Assembly (NCBI RefSeq): GCF_947367035.1 | Contig: NZ_CANBCA010000009.1 | Span: forward strand, 1 to 64,000 | Direction of reading: 5' to 3' | DNA length: 64,000 bases | Source: an uncultured Helicobacter sp. | GTDB taxonomy: Bacteria; Campylobacterota; Campylobacteria; Campylobacterales; Helicobacteraceae | In this document: positions 1 through 9,003 of the stretch, one piece after another | Layout: the number at the start of each line of letters is the position of its first letter | How positions within the stretch are numbered: position 1 is the first letter of the stretch | Notes under the pieces: model-generated | What the model was told of the DNA's origin: nothing | Seen by the model: only the letters and a program-made list of their open reading frames with translations | Database searches by the model: none | Program-made: the position numbers and the translations under genes

Positions 1-806
1 GGACAAGAAATATAAGTAATCCCCTCTTTTTGTCGTCCGCAATAGCGCAAAATACCCCTTGCAATTTCAACTTCTTTTTCTAGTTCCCCCGTAATAGATA
101 CACGCATTGTATCGCCAATCCCCTCCATAAGCAACCCACCAAGTGCCATAGAACTTTTAATGGTGGAAGATTCTAAATCTCCCGCCTCTGTAACCCCCAA
201 ATGGAAAGGATATTCCACCAAAGGACGCAAAGCCCGATAAGCACTCATTGTGCGCTCCACATCACTAGCCTTTAAAGATACCTTAATATTGCTAAAGTTA
301 AAATCCTCCAATAGCTTAATATTATACAATGCGGATTCTACCATACCCTTAGGGGTTGCACCATATTTAATTTCAAAAGGTTTTTCCAAACTTCCAGCAT
401 TAACACCGATTCGTATAGGAATCTTGCGCTCTTTGCACACCTCTACTACGGCTTTAATTTTATCCTTGGCTCCAATATTACCCGGATTAATCCGCACGCA
501 ATCCACAGATTCCGCTGCAATCAATGCAAGTTTATAACGAAAATGAATATCTGCAACCAAAGGCAACCCAATCATCGCCTTAAGTGTTTTTAATGCGTGA
601 GCATCCTCCTCATCACTCACTGCTACGCGCACAATATCACAACCTGCAAGTTGTAAGCAATCAATTTGCTTCTTTGTTTCTTGCAAATTAGCTGTCTTGC
701 TATAAGTCATACTTTGCACAGAAATTGGGGCATCTCCACCTACTAGAACATTGCCAACTGCAATTTGCTTCGTTGGATAACGCGGTTTTAAAGTTTGGGA
801 TTCCAC
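1..806 (-). CDS. ispG: 4-hydroxy-3-methylbut-2-enyl diphosphate synthase IspG (partial, cut by left edge)
   Basis: IspG (GcpE) is the [4Fe-4S] enzyme of the penultimate step of the MEP isoprenoid pathway. About 268 residues are visible, read from a GTG at 806 ([18 protein letters not shown]). The family motifs [22 protein letters not shown] and VRINPGNIG are present. The read ends in YISCP, the start of the C-terminal cysteine motif (CPSCGR in the family), so only the last quarter or so lies outside the window. It starts 11 nt after the stop of the 727-aa gene upstream, so the two are probably cotranscribed. The GTG start is chosen because the family alignment begins near here and no in-frame ATG precedes it; the ribosome-binding site is weak. 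Confidence 0.93.
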   Translation of the reverse strand, partial: MESQTLKPRYPTKQIAVGNVLVGGDAPISVQSMTYSKTANLQETKKQIDCLQLAGCDIVRVAVSDEEDAHALKTLKAMIGLPLVADIHFRYKLALIAAESVDCVRINPGNIGAKDKIKAVVEVCKERKIPIRIGVNAGSLEKPFEIKYGATPKGMVESALYNIKLLEDFNFSNIKVSLKASDVERTMSAYRALRPLVEYPFHLGVTEAGDLESSTIKSSMALGGLLMEGIGDTMRVSITGELEKEVEIARGILRYCGRQKEGITYISC

Positions 807-817
807 TTAATTTGTCT

Positions 818-3001
818 TTAATTTTCTTGTTGATTTTCTTCGTGTTGATGCAAAGGCTGATTGTCAATACATAATAAAGAATCCGCAACGATTGTTGTTA
901 AATATCCTTTTGGATTACCATCAAAAGGAATGCTATCTAATTCTCCTTGCAATCCAATTTCATTGGCTAGCTTTTTAATCTCTTCATCTTTACCATAACG
1001 CTCAATATAATATTGGAAAGTTTCCTTCCAACAAATATTTTCTTGTGCACCCTCTTTGCCTGGAGCATTTAGCATAAACTCTGAAAGATAAGCAATCTTT
1101 AAAATTGCCGCAATTTTATCTCGCCAATACTCAATATAAAGATATTCTTTTAAGTTGTCCAAAGTTGCTTTCCCATTACCTTTAGCTGCAAATCCAAAGG
1201 CAATTTTTTCATAGCGTTTAAAATCATCATAAAGCTTTTTATATTCTGGCATAGAACGCAACTCAAAATAAGTTTCAGCCATTTTAAATGCATCAGCTAA
1301 TTTATGCTCTTTACAAGCTTGAGCAAAATCTAGCTTGATTTGAATTGTTTTTGCTTTTTCGTCTGCAAGAGATTTAAAAGGCGACATAGAAGCTAGAAGT
1401 TTACAGATTTCCAATGCTTTTGCATAGTCATTTTGATTCTCACAAGCACTGACACGTTGCGCGATTTGGTCTCCAATCAATAATGCACTTTTATAAATTA
1501 AAGTCTCTTTTAAAAACGGAAGTCTATCGCACATTTTAAAATATTCTACAAAGTTTTTTGCTTTATATTCTTTATCCGCTTGAATAAATTTATCGCTATT
1601 TCTAAGTAGGGTCATTGCGACATCTTTTTTAGATTTAACAGTAACAAATGGACGCAATAAATCCTGCGCTTTGACAAGATTGCCTTGCGGGTCTTGGAAA
1701 AGCAATCGTTTAGAAACCTCAAAAGATTTTTCCCAGGTCTCCTCTAGCTTCGCATAAGCCACCGTTTCTTTCAAATAAGGATTCTGTTCTACGAGCTTGT
1801 AAGCTTCCATATAGTTTTTAGCTTCAATGGCATCCATAAATTTTGCCACAGCTTCTTTTTGCTGCCAATAATAATCAAACTCTTCTCGCTTACGTTGGTC
1901 TAGCATAAAAGGCTCTACAACTGCTGTTGCTTCTTCAAGCTGGTCTTTTGCTAACAAATCCACCGCTTTTGCCAACATTTCTTTCCACAAAGTTTCTAGT
2001 TTCGTGCGGTATTCTTTCAAAGTTTGCAAAAAAATATTTTTTTCTTGAATCAAACCCAATGCTTTCTTTAAATCGTTATTATTCAACAATTCTAGCATTT
2101 CATCTTGTGCCTCATTAATATCCACAATCTCAATCGTTCCATCAGAGTAACCAAGATAAAGCAGATTGTCCTCTAGTCTCATTGCTGTAATACCACTATG
2201 TTCAAGCGTAATGGAATCACTTAGTGTATTATCACTTAAATCAATAATGCGTAATTGTTTGTCTTTAGCCCCTACGATAGCAAACTCTTCACCTGGCAAC
2301 TTGCGACATCGCATAAGCCATACACCTTTAAAGAGATTTTCTTTAATAAACTTTTGCTCTTGCACATCATAAACAAGAGTCTGCCCCTCTTTTGTAACAC
2401 AAAATAAAAGCGTATCCCCTGCATAAAAAAATGCATCTTCAATTAGTGACTCTGTTTTAATGTCCGCAATCAATGTGTTTTTAACCACATCAAAAATCAT
2501 TGCACTTTTACCAAAACAACCTGCAAATAATAGCCTCCCATCTTCACTAAATGCAATAGCTGAAATATAGTCTGGTAAAGGTGGGGTGCTTAAAGCCAAC
2601 TGATAATTATCCGCAGAATATAACAATACGCGTCCATCTTCACCACCTGTGGCTAAATAATCATCTTCGTGTGAAAAGGAGATTTTAGAAATTGCAAGCT
2701 TTTGCCAAGTAAGTTGCGCAATTGGTGCAATCTCTGGGATAGTAGTAACCACCACACCTTTGGTTGCCTTGACAAAACCCATAGCAATTTTAGAAGTAGT
2801 ATGAGAGATAGCAACTGCCTTACTAAAATGATGCAGAGGTTCAACCTCTTTAGAGATCTGCAGTGTTTTATCAATTATTTTGTTTTCTTTTGAAAAAGTA
2901 GAAATATTATAAAAATTATCTATACAGATAATAGAATCTTTATCAGTTGAGATTCCAAGCACACTACCTACTAATTTTAAACTGCTTTTTACAGGAAACA
3001 T
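818..3001 (-). CDS. Beta-propeller (WD40-like) plus alpha-solenoid protein, function unknown
   Basis: A 727-aa protein with two halves. Residues about 1-310 are a chain of short beta repeats ending in WD40-like signatures (LATGGEDGRVLLYSADN, LLFAGCFGKSAMIFDV, FAIVGAKDKQLRIIDL, LYLGYSDGTIEIVDI), suggesting a beta-propeller. Residues about 310-690 are charged amphipathic helices in TPR-like hairpins (EEATAVVEPF, YMEAYKLVEQNPYL, DYAKALEICKLL, KLADAFKMAETYF), suggesting an alpha-solenoid. No signal peptide or membrane segment is seen, so it is probably cytoplasmic. It lies directly upstream of ispG. I do not recognise a characterised homologue; a scaffold or assembly role would be inference. Divergent from icd across a 253-bp AT-rich gap. 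Confidence 0.82.
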   Translation of the reverse strand: MFPVKSSLKLVGSVLGISTDKDSIICIDNFYNISTFSKENKIIDKTLQISKEVEPLHHFSKAVAISHTTSKIAMGFVKATKGVVVTTIPEIAPIAQLTWQKLAISKISFSHEDDYLATGGEDGRVLLYSADNYQLALSTPPLPDYISAIAFSEDGRLLFAGCFGKSAMIFDVVKNTLIADIKTESLIEDAFFYAGDTLLFCVTKEGQTLVYDVQEQKFIKENLFKGVWLMRCRKLPGEEFAIVGAKDKQLRIIDLSDNTLSDSITLEHSGITAMRLEDNLLYLGYSDGTIEIVDINEAQDEMLELLNNNDLKKALGLIQEKNIFLQTLKEYRTKLETLWKEMLAKAVDLLAKDQLEEATAVVEPFMLDQRKREEFDYYWQQKEAVAKFMDAIEAKNYMEAYKLVEQNPYLKETVAYAKLEETWEKSFEVSKRLLFQDPQGNLVKAQDLLRPFVTVKSKKDVAMTLLRNSDKFIQADKEYKAKNFVEYFKMCDRLPFLKETLIYKSALLIGDQIAQRVSACENQNDYAKALEICKLLASMSPFKSLADEKAKTIQIKLDFAQACKEHKLADAFKMAETYFELRSMPEYKKLYDDFKRYEKIAFGFAAKGNGKATLDNLKEYLYIEYWRDKIAAILKIAYLSEFMLNAPGKEGAQENICWKETFQYYIERYGKDEEIKKLANEIGLQGELDSIPFDGNPKGYLTTIVADSLLCIDNQPLHQHEENQQEN

Positions 3002-3216
3002 TCTAGCTCCTCATTGACAATTGCTGTCAAATCTAAATCATAATTTATTATTTTACCTCAAACTCTTTAAATTTATGTTTTAAATTTGCAATTATTCGTG
3101 AGACTTTAGCAAAATGTGTAAATGCGAAAATTTACAAAGTGCAACATAATTCCCCATTTGTATAAAAAGTAAAAAGAATCTTGACTAAAATTAGCAAAAT
3201 TTGCGTAATTGTTTGT

Positions 3217-3222
3217 TATACT
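3217..3222 (+). promoter_or_regulatory. Candidate sigma70 -10 box for icd
   Basis: TATACT lies 32 nt before the ATG of icd and is preceded by AT-rich sequence, as is usual for Campylobacterota promoters, which often lack a clear -35. Predicted by eye only. Confidence 0.4.
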
Positions 3223-3254
3223 CAAACGATAAATTCTACATTAAAGGAATCTTT

Positions 3255-5453
3255 ATGAAAATCACTTATACTCTCACGGATGAGTCTCCTGCTTTAGCCA
3301 CTTATTCTTTTCTGCCTATTGTCCAAGCATTTTTAGGCAAAGTTGGCATTCAAGTAGAAACTTCTGATATTTCTCTCTCTGCACGCATTTTAGCACAATT
3401 TCCAGAAAGGCTTAAAGAATCCCAAAGAATCAAAGACGAGCTTGCGATTCTAGGTGAAATTGTCAATCAACCCGATGCAAATCTAATTAAAACGCCCAAT
3501 ATTTCCGCTTCTATTCCACAATTAAAAGCTACAATTAAAGAACTACAAGGCAAAGGTTTTAATGTACCAGACTTCCCAGATGAACCCAAAGACGAAGCAC
3601 AAAAAGCCATTAAAGAGAAATACCAAAAAGTATTAGGCTCCGCGGTCAATCCGGTGCTAAGACAAGGAAATTCTGACCGCCGTTGCACAAAAGCCGTTAA
3701 AGAATATGCCAAAAAGAATCCTTACCGTGTGGTAGAATTTCACAAAGATTCCAAAACACGCGTTTCTTATATGCAAAAGGGGGATTTCTTTGATAACGAA
3801 AAAGCGATTTTGATTCCAAATTCTACAAAAGCTAGAATTGAATTTGTTGGTTCAAAAGGCACTGAAATCCTAAAGGACAATTTAAAACTAGACAAAAATG
3901 AGATTTTAGACGCAACTTTTATGAGTGCAAAAACCCTAGATGAATTTTATACAAAAGAGATTGAAGTCTGCAAAAAAGAAAATATCCTGCTTTCACTTCA
4001 TTTAAAAGCTACAATGATGAAAGTTAGCGACCCTGTGATTTTTGGACACGCGGTTAAAATCTATTTTAAAGAACTTTTTGATGGATTCAGCGAAGAACTA
4101 GCACGACTTGGTGTCAATGCCAATAATGGTGTCAATGAATTATTAACAAAAATAGAAAATAGTTCTAAAAAACAAGAAATTTTAGCAAAATACAAAGAGA
4201 TTCTTGACAAAAGTGCGCCACTCTCTATGGTAAATTCCGACAAAGGAATCACAAATTTACATATTCCGAGTGATGTGATTGTAGATGCTTCAATGCCTGC
4301 GATGCTTAAAAATGGTGCAAGACTATGGGATAAAGACGGCAAAGAATGCGATACAAATGCACTGATTCCAGATAAAACTTATGCAACAATTTATGAAGCG
4401 GTAGTAGAGGATTTGCGCGCAAATGGCACACTCAATCCTAGCACATTAGGCAGTGTATCCAATGTTGGCTTAATGGCAAAAAAAGCCCAAGAATACGGCT
4501 CTCACGATAAAACATTTATTGCCAAAGAAAATGGAATCTTTAGAATAACAGATGAAAAAGGTGCTGTTTTACTAGAGCATAAAGTAGAAAAAGGTGATAT
4601 TTATCGCGCAAATCAAGCGAAATTTGAAGCGGTGCAAAATTGGATTGATTTGGGGATTGAGCGAGCAGATTTGACCGGCAATAAGGCGATTTTCTGGTTA
4701 GATTCTAAACGTGCAAGCAATAAAATTATGATTGATTTAGTGCAAGCACGATTGAAAGAAAAAGGTAAAGACATTGCGATTCTACCTCCAAAAGAAGCGT
4801 GTTTGGAATCGCTAAAACTAATCCGCAATGGAAAAGATGTGATTTCTATTAGTGGAAATGTTCTAAGGGATTATCTCACAGACTTATTCCCGATTTTAGA
4901 GCTTGGCACAAGTGCTAAAATGCTTTCCGTCGTACCGATGCTTAATGGTGGATCTATGTTTGAAACCGGTGCGGGTGGAAGTGCGCCTAAACAAGTTGAA
5001 CAGCTCGTGGAGGAAAACCATTTGCGCTGGGATAGTTTGGGAGAATTTTTAGCACTTCAAGCAAGTTTGGAATTTTATGCACAAAAAATAGGCAACAAAC
5101 AAGCACAAGTCTTAGCAAATAGCCTTGATAATGCGATTGGCAAATGGCTAAACAACAACAAAGCCCCTTCTCGCAAAGTGGGCGAAGACGATAACCGCAC
5201 AAGCCATTTTTATCTTGCGCTTTATTGGGCGCAAGCCTTAGCGCAAGATAGTAGTGATTCTACATTACAAGGATTTTTTAAAGAAATTGCAGAAGAATTA
5301 AGTGCCAATGCAAACAAAATCCACCAAGAATATTTAAGCGCACAAGGTGTGAAAGTAGATTTAGGAGGATATTACAAGTTTGATGATGCAAAATGCAATG
5401 CCATTATGCGCCCAAGCGCAACCTTTAATACGATTTTAGCTAAAATTAAATAA
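3255..5453 (+). CDS. icd: NADP-dependent isocitrate dehydrogenase, monomeric type
   Basis: Oxidative decarboxylation of isocitrate to 2-oxoglutarate in the TCA cycle. The 732-aa length, N-terminal KITYTLTDESPALATYSFLP, the substrate-binding stretch NPVLRQGNSDRR and MLNGGSMFETGAGGSAPK mark the monomeric family, unrelated in fold order to the ~425-aa homodimeric enzyme of H. pylori. The ATG at 3255 is preferred to an upstream ATG at 3201 because it has an AAAGGAA site 6 nt upstream and gives the family N-terminus. Campylobacter and several non-pylori relatives use this form. Monocistronic by context: divergent from the propeller gene and convergent with mdtI. Confidence 0.95.
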   Translation: MKITYTLTDESPALATYSFLPIVQAFLGKVGIQVETSDISLSARILAQFPERLKESQRIKDELAILGEIVNQPDANLIKTPNISASIPQLKATIKELQGKGFNVPDFPDEPKDEAQKAIKEKYQKVLGSAVNPVLRQGNSDRRCTKAVKEYAKKNPYRVVEFHKDSKTRVSYMQKGDFFDNEKAILIPNSTKARIEFVGSKGTEILKDNLKLDKNEILDATFMSAKTLDEFYTKEIEVCKKENILLSLHLKATMMKVSDPVIFGHAVKIYFKELFDGFSEELARLGVNANNGVNELLTKIENSSKKQEILAKYKEILDKSAPLSMVNSDKGITNLHIPSDVIVDASMPAMLKNGARLWDKDGKECDTNALIPDKTYATIYEAVVEDLRANGTLNPSTLGSVSNVGLMAKKAQEYGSHDKTFIAKENGIFRITDEKGAVLLEHKVEKGDIYRANQAKFEAVQNWIDLGIERADLTGNKAIFWLDSKRASNKIMIDLVQARLKEKGKDIAILPPKEACLESLKLIRNGKDVISISGNVLRDYLTDLFPILELGTSAKMLSVVPMLNGGSMFETGAGGSAPKQVEQLVEENHLRWDSLGEFLALQASLEFYAQKIGNKQAQVLANSLDNAIGKWLNNNKAPSRKVGEDDNRTSHFYLALYWAQALAQDSSDSTLQGFFKEIAEELSANANKIHQEYLSAQGVKVDLGGYYKFDDAKCNAIMRPSATFNTILAKIK

Positions 5454-5462
5454 AAGTAAAGG

Positions 5463-5493
5463 GGGATTGGCACTTTTGTGCCTCACCAATCCC
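5463..5493 (+). terminator. Inverted repeat downstream of icd
   Basis: GGGATTGG (5463-5470) pairs with CCAATCCC (5486-5493) around a 15-nt loop, starting 9 nt after the icd stop and between convergent genes. No T-run follows, so it is not a canonical intrinsic terminator; it may still stop transcription or protect the 3' end. Confidence 0.35.
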
Positions 5494-5597
5494 AAGCTAT
5501 TGCAAGAATCCACGCCTTATACACGAAAACACAATGAAGAAAACTCATAATTAGGGAGGAGGTTTTATCCCTGCTTCTAAGGATGGGAATAGTGGAT

Positions 5598-5912
5598 TCA
5601 CAAATTCAGCAAAATCACTGCGAAAATCACCATAGCCATACCAATATAACCGATGATTCCCAAGCGCTCTTTAAAAAAGACATAACCCCCTACACTTGTG
5701 CCAACAATCCCCACTGCACCCCAAGTAGAATATGCCACACTTAAAGGCATCTCTTCAAGTGCCAAAATCAACACACTAAAAGCTGCCCACACCATAAGGA
5801 TACAACCTATTGTATAACCCTTATGTGTAAAGGCATTGGATTTCTTTAAAAATAAATTTGCAATCACATCCAAAATCGCTGAAATAACGACATATCCTAA
5901 TGCTAAACTCAT
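5598..5912 (-). CDS. SMR-family transporter subunit, MdtI-like
   Basis: A 104-aa membrane protein with four predicted transmembrane helices, the size of small multidrug resistance proteins. ANLFLKKSNAF and PLSVAYSTWGAVGIVGT align with E. coli MdtI (ANVFLKFSDGF, DLSVAYALWGGFGI). With the preceding gene it forms a paired SMR system; E. coli MdtJI exports spermidine. The membrane-embedded glutamate of SMR proteins is replaced here by Asp15 (AILDVIAN), an unusual but charge-conserving change. Its start overlaps the mdtJ-like stop by one base (TAATG), so the two are translationally coupled. Substrate is not shown by sequence. Confidence 0.85.
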   Translation of the reverse strand: MSLALGYVVISAILDVIANLFLKKSNAFTHKGYTIGCILMVWAAFSVLILALEEMPLSVAYSTWGAVGIVGTSVGGYVFFKERLGIIGYIGMAMVIFAVILLNL

Positions 5913-6286
5913 TAGATTCCTTTTGCCTGTGGATTCTTTGTAGAATCCGATTCTACTTCGCGTTTTAATTCGGCATAGTTAATTAATGCGATTCCGCTAA
6001 CAGATAAGAGAATGCCAACTTTTTGAGTCCATAACAATTCCTCACCAAAGTAAAACACGCTAATACAAACTACACAAACTGCTCCTAGCACTTCCCATAT
6101 TGCATACGCCACCCCCACAGAAATACGATGAAGCGAAAGAGCCATAAAATAATAAGAAAGCACAAGCAACACATACATATACACAAGCCCCCACATTTCT
6201 CCTGCACTTGCTTTCATTAAATTAACAGCAAATACTTCTGTTAAAATAGCAAAAATTAATAGGATATAAGCTTTCTTTAGGCTCAT
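5912..6286 (-). CDS. SMR-family transporter subunit, MdtJ-like
   Basis: A 124-aa four-helix SMR protein. It keeps the essential glutamate (Glu17 in FAILTEVFAVNLMKAS) and the GVAYAIWEVLGAV motif that matches the MdtJ side of the MdtJI pair. The C-terminus is a charged tail (KREVESDSTKNPQ), as in MdtJ. It follows thyX by 3 nt and overlaps the MdtI-like gene by 1 nt, so it belongs to the ruvC-thyX-mdtJ-mdtI transcription unit. The likely role is heterodimeric proton-coupled export of a cation or polyamine; the substrate is inferred from the family only. Confidence 0.85.
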   Translation of the reverse strand: MSLKKAYILLIFAILTEVFAVNLMKASAGEMWGLVYMYVLLVLSYYFMALSLHRISVGVAYAIWEVLGAVCVVCISVFYFGEELLWTQKVGILLSVSGIALINYAELKREVESDSTKNPQAKGI

Positions 6287-6289
6287 TGC

Positions 6290-6919
6290 TTATTCTTCGT
6301 CTTGTAAAAAATCATCAAATAAAAATTGATGTTCTTGTGGCAGTGATTCAAAAAGCGCAAAAGCAAGATTACGAATCTCCCAAAGCGCACTTTTTGAACT
6401 TCTTAAAAATAAAAAATTTTGCAAACTTCTTGCATTAACACTCCAAGTTAATTCTGTCTTGTAAGATTCTGGCATAGCAAATTTAACCAAATCATTGCTA
6501 ATATTTTCTTGCAATAATAAGCGCAGATTCTCTAATGCCTGCACACTTGCTCTATCCACCAATTCATTATCCGTGAAAACTAAAAACTCTTTAGCGCGGA
6601 ATAAATTTTGAGTATTTAAAGGCAAAAAAGATTCTGTATTTTTTAATTCTTTGAGCGTATAACGTGTGCTTTTGACGCTTAAAGAGGAGATTCTATGTCG
6701 TGCCAATTCTTGTAAAGTCGCACGCGAAATGCCTTGAATATAAAAGGTGTAATATAAATGTTCTAAAGTGGAAGCGTGTTTGAATTTATTTCCTACGCGT
6801 AAAATTAGTTCTTTATCCCTTTCTCCTCCATTATCACCTTTTTCAAAGCTCTGCCAACAAGTGCGAATTGCGTGAGCGCAAGTTTTTAATTCTGTATAAT
6901 TTAAAAGTGTAATTTGCAT
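6290..6919 (-). CDS. thyX: FAD-dependent thymidylate synthase ThyX
   Basis: Methylates dUMP to dTMP using methylenetetrahydrofolate and reduced flavin. The diagnostic ThyX signature RHR-x7-S is present as RHRISSLSVKS, with STRYT directly after it. At 209 aa it is the usual length. It sits 3 nt downstream of ruvC and 3 nt upstream of the mdtJ-like gene. ThyX replaces ThyA in Helicobacter and Campylobacter, so no separate thyA is expected. Confidence 0.95.
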   Translation of the reverse strand: MQITLLNYTELKTCAHAIRTCWQSFEKGDNGGERDKELILRVGNKFKHASTLEHLYYTFYIQGISRATLQELARHRISSLSVKSTRYTLKELKNTESFLPLNTQNLFRAKEFLVFTDNELVDRASVQALENLRLLLQENISNDLVKFAMPESYKTELTWSVNARSLQNFLFLRSSKSALWEIRNLAFALFESLPQEHQFLFDDFLQDEE

Positions 6920-6922
6920 TGA

Positions 6923-7405
6923 TTATTCCTTAATTTGAAGCTTCAATCTCTGCGCGTGGGTAATCGCAATGGCAATCGCATCTGTAATATCTAGTGGCTT
7001 AATCTCGCCTTTAAGTCCCAAAAGTCGCTTGACCATAAAAGCAACTTGTTCCTTGTGTGCCTTACCATTTCCTGTTAAAGCCTTTTTAACTTGCAAAGGA
7101 GTATATTCTGTAAAACTTCCTAACTCTTGCAAAATCTTAAGACTCAATGCTCCACGAAATTGTGCAAGTTTAATCACGCTTTTTGGATTATACGCATAAA
7201 ACATATCTTCAATAGCAACAGAATCAATTTGATAATTTTTAAATACTAAATCAATACCTTCTACAAATTCTAAAATTTGATGTTGTAAGATTCTTTCTTT
7301 GATTTTGATTAATCCTGCTTCTACTAAAAAAATTGTATTTTTTTCTAATTGGATAATTGCATAACCGCAATTTCTACTTCCCGGGTCAATGCCTAAAATA
7401 TTCAC
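6923..7405 (-). CDS. ruvC: Holliday junction resolvase RuvC
   Basis: Endonuclease that cuts Holliday junctions with RuvAB. At 160 aa it has the usual size. It begins [17 protein letters not shown], with the first catalytic Asp at position 7. The second acidic residue is in [14 protein letters not shown], and the C-terminal pair is in [12 protein letters not shown]. First gene of a minus-strand operon leading away from the origin, followed by thyX after 3 nt. Confidence 0.95.
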   Translation of the reverse strand: MNILGIDPGSRNCGYAIIQLEKNTIFLVEAGLIKIKERILQHQILEFVEGIDLVFKNYQIDSVAIEDMFYAYNPKSVIKLAQFRGALSLKILQELGSFTEYTPLQVKKALTGNGKAHKEQVAFMVKRLLGLKGEIKPLDITDAIAIAITHAQRLKLQIKE

Positions 7406-7535
7406 TTATTACCTTAAAATATTTTAATAAATGGAAATAATATAAAATTTTTAGTAATTCTTAGATAAAATCAGCTGAAGTTTCACATATTATTCACATA
7501 TTATTCACACCTGTGAATAACTTTAAAGGTAAAAT
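7406..7535. other. Replication origin region upstream of dnaA (oriC)
   Basis: Three DnaA boxes are visible: TTATTCACA at 7490-7498 and 7501-7509 in direct orientation 11 bp apart, and the inverted copy TGTGAATAA at 7512-7520. To the left, 7410-7465 is almost pure A/T and could be the unwinding element. The region lies between divergent ruvC and dnaA, and genes lead away on both sides. Its position and boxes match the upstream oriC1 described for H. pylori. A TAAAAT box at 7466-7471 could be the dnaA promoter, which would place the boxes in the dnaA leader and suit autoregulation. Confidence 0.85.
7466..7471 (+). promoter_or_regulatory. Candidate -10 box of dnaA
   Basis: TAAAAT, 65 nt before the TTG start of dnaA. 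A start site near 7478 would put the three DnaA boxes just downstream, where bound DnaA could repress its own transcription. By eye only. Confidence 0.35.
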
Positions 7536-8828
7536 TTGAATCAGATTTTGTTACAGCTCAAAAATGAAATTACAACTTTTGAATTTGACAATTATATTAG
7601 CCAAATCACCTATAACGAAAAATATTCTCGTGAAGATAGGATTGTATTAAATGCCCCAAATATCTTAATCGCAAGCTGGATAAAAACCAAATATGCAGAT
7701 AAAATCGCACATCTATTTGAAGTAAATAATGGTTTAAAACCTGAAGTAATTGTTGAAGTAGTAAATTCCAGTAAAAAAAAAGAAAACAAAATCAGTGTCC
7801 GCAAACAAAGTGGCGCAACAAATCTTAACCCTTCTTTTACCTTTGATTCTTTTGTTGTGGGCAATTCTAATACTTTTGCTTTTAATGTCGCTAAAGCAGT
7901 GGCACAAAATCAAAGTATTAAATACAATCCTCTTGTTATCTATGGTAATACAGGCTTAGGTAAAACACATTTATTAAATGCAATTGGCAATGCTAATATC
8001 CTTGTAGGCAAAAATGTAATTTATACCACAAGCGAACAATTCTTAAATGATTTTTTATTGCATATTCGCAACAATACAATGGAAAGATTCCGTGAAAAAT
8101 ATCGTGCTTGTGATTATTTATTAATTGATGATATTCAATTTTTAAGTGGTAAAGAGCAAATTCAAGAAGAATTTTTTCATACTTTTAATGAACTTAAAGA
8201 CAACAATAAGCAAATTGTGCTAACCTCTGACCGCTTACCGAAAGATTTAAAGGGTTTAGAGGAACGTTTAAAAACACGTTTTACTTCTGGACTTTTAGCA
8301 GATATTCAACCTCCAGAACTAGAAACAAAAATCAACATTATTCGTGCAAAATGTAAATTAGATAGAATCCATCTAAATGATACAATTATTCACTTTATTG
8401 CAGCAAACATTAATGATAATATCCGCGAAATTGAGGGTGTTTTAGTTAAACTTAATTTTTCGATGAATGTTACAAATATCCAAGAAATTGGACTTGATTT
8501 TGTTAAAGATATTTTAAAAGAATATATTAAAGAATCCAAAGAAAATGTAAGTATGGATAAAATTATTGACACTGTAGCTAAGTATTATAATCTTAAACCC
8601 TCTGATATTAAAAGTAAAAACCGCTCCAAAAATATCGTAATTGCACGTAAAATCGTTATTTATCTAGCTAGAGCTCTTACACCAAACTCTATGCCTTATC
8701 TTGCAAATTTCTTTGGAATGAAAGACCATAGCACTGTAAGCAAAGCAATGAAAAGTATTCAAGATGAAATCAATGAGAATTCAAATTTTAAAACTATTAT
8801 TGAAGAAATAAAAAATAAAATAAAATAA
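7536..8828 (+). CDS. dnaA: Chromosomal replication initiator DnaA
   Basis: AAA+ initiator that binds DnaA boxes and melts the origin. In its 430 aa: short N-terminal domain I, a linker near 75-100, Walker A GNTGLGKTH at 137-145, Walker B LLIDDIQF at 195-202, and the domain IV DNA-binding signature around KDHSTVSKAMKSI at the C-terminus. The start is TTG, supported by AAAGG at 7525-7529 and by the family N-terminus (NQILLQLKNE). It is followed by dnaN and gyrB on the same strand. Confidence 0.97.
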   Translation: MNQILLQLKNEITTFEFDNYISQITYNEKYSREDRIVLNAPNILIASWIKTKYADKIAHLFEVNNGLKPEVIVEVVNSSKKKENKISVRKQSGATNLNPSFTFDSFVVGNSNTFAFNVAKAVAQNQSIKYNPLVIYGNTGLGKTHLLNAIGNANILVGKNVIYTTSEQFLNDFLLHIRNNTMERFREKYRACDYLLIDDIQFLSGKEQIQEEFFHTFNELKDNNKQIVLTSDRLPKDLKGLEERLKTRFTSGLLADIQPPELETKINIIRAKCKLDRIHLNDTIIHFIAANINDNIREIEGVLVKLNFSMNVTNIQEIGLDFVKDILKEYIKESKENVSMDKIIDTVAKYYNLKPSDIKSKNRSKNIVIARKIVIYLARALTPNSMPYLANFFGMKDHSTVSKAMKSIQDEINENSNFKTIIEEIKNKIK

Positions 8829-9003
8829 AATAAAAACTTTTAACCGCAATAAAAACAAAGTTTTGCTAAAATAGTGAATTAATGTGAAATATAAATCATC
8901 CGTATCATTCACACACAAAACCTAAATTTAGAAGTCTGTAGCACTTATTCAACAATTCAAGTTCTCTACTAATACTTCTAAATCTTAATATAAAAGGACT
9001 CTT
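8829..9003. promoter_or_regulatory. dnaA-dnaN intergenic region with a DnaA box
   Basis: This 175-bp AT-rich spacer contains a DnaA-box-like TCATTCACA at 8905-8913 and a half-match TGTGAAAT at 8884. In H. pylori the origin is bipartite, with a second box cluster downstream of dnaA; this spacer occupies that position but has fewer clear boxes. The dnaN ribosome-binding site AAAAGG is at 8992-8997. Confidence 0.5.

Noticed and set aside
700-888. 62-aa minus-strand frame over ispG
   Set aside because: A shadow frame across the GTG start of ispG and the end of the propeller gene.
7610-7864. Antisense frames inside dnaA, gyrB, icd and others
   Set aside because: They lie fully within well-supported genes, show biased low-complexity residues and no ribosome-binding sites.
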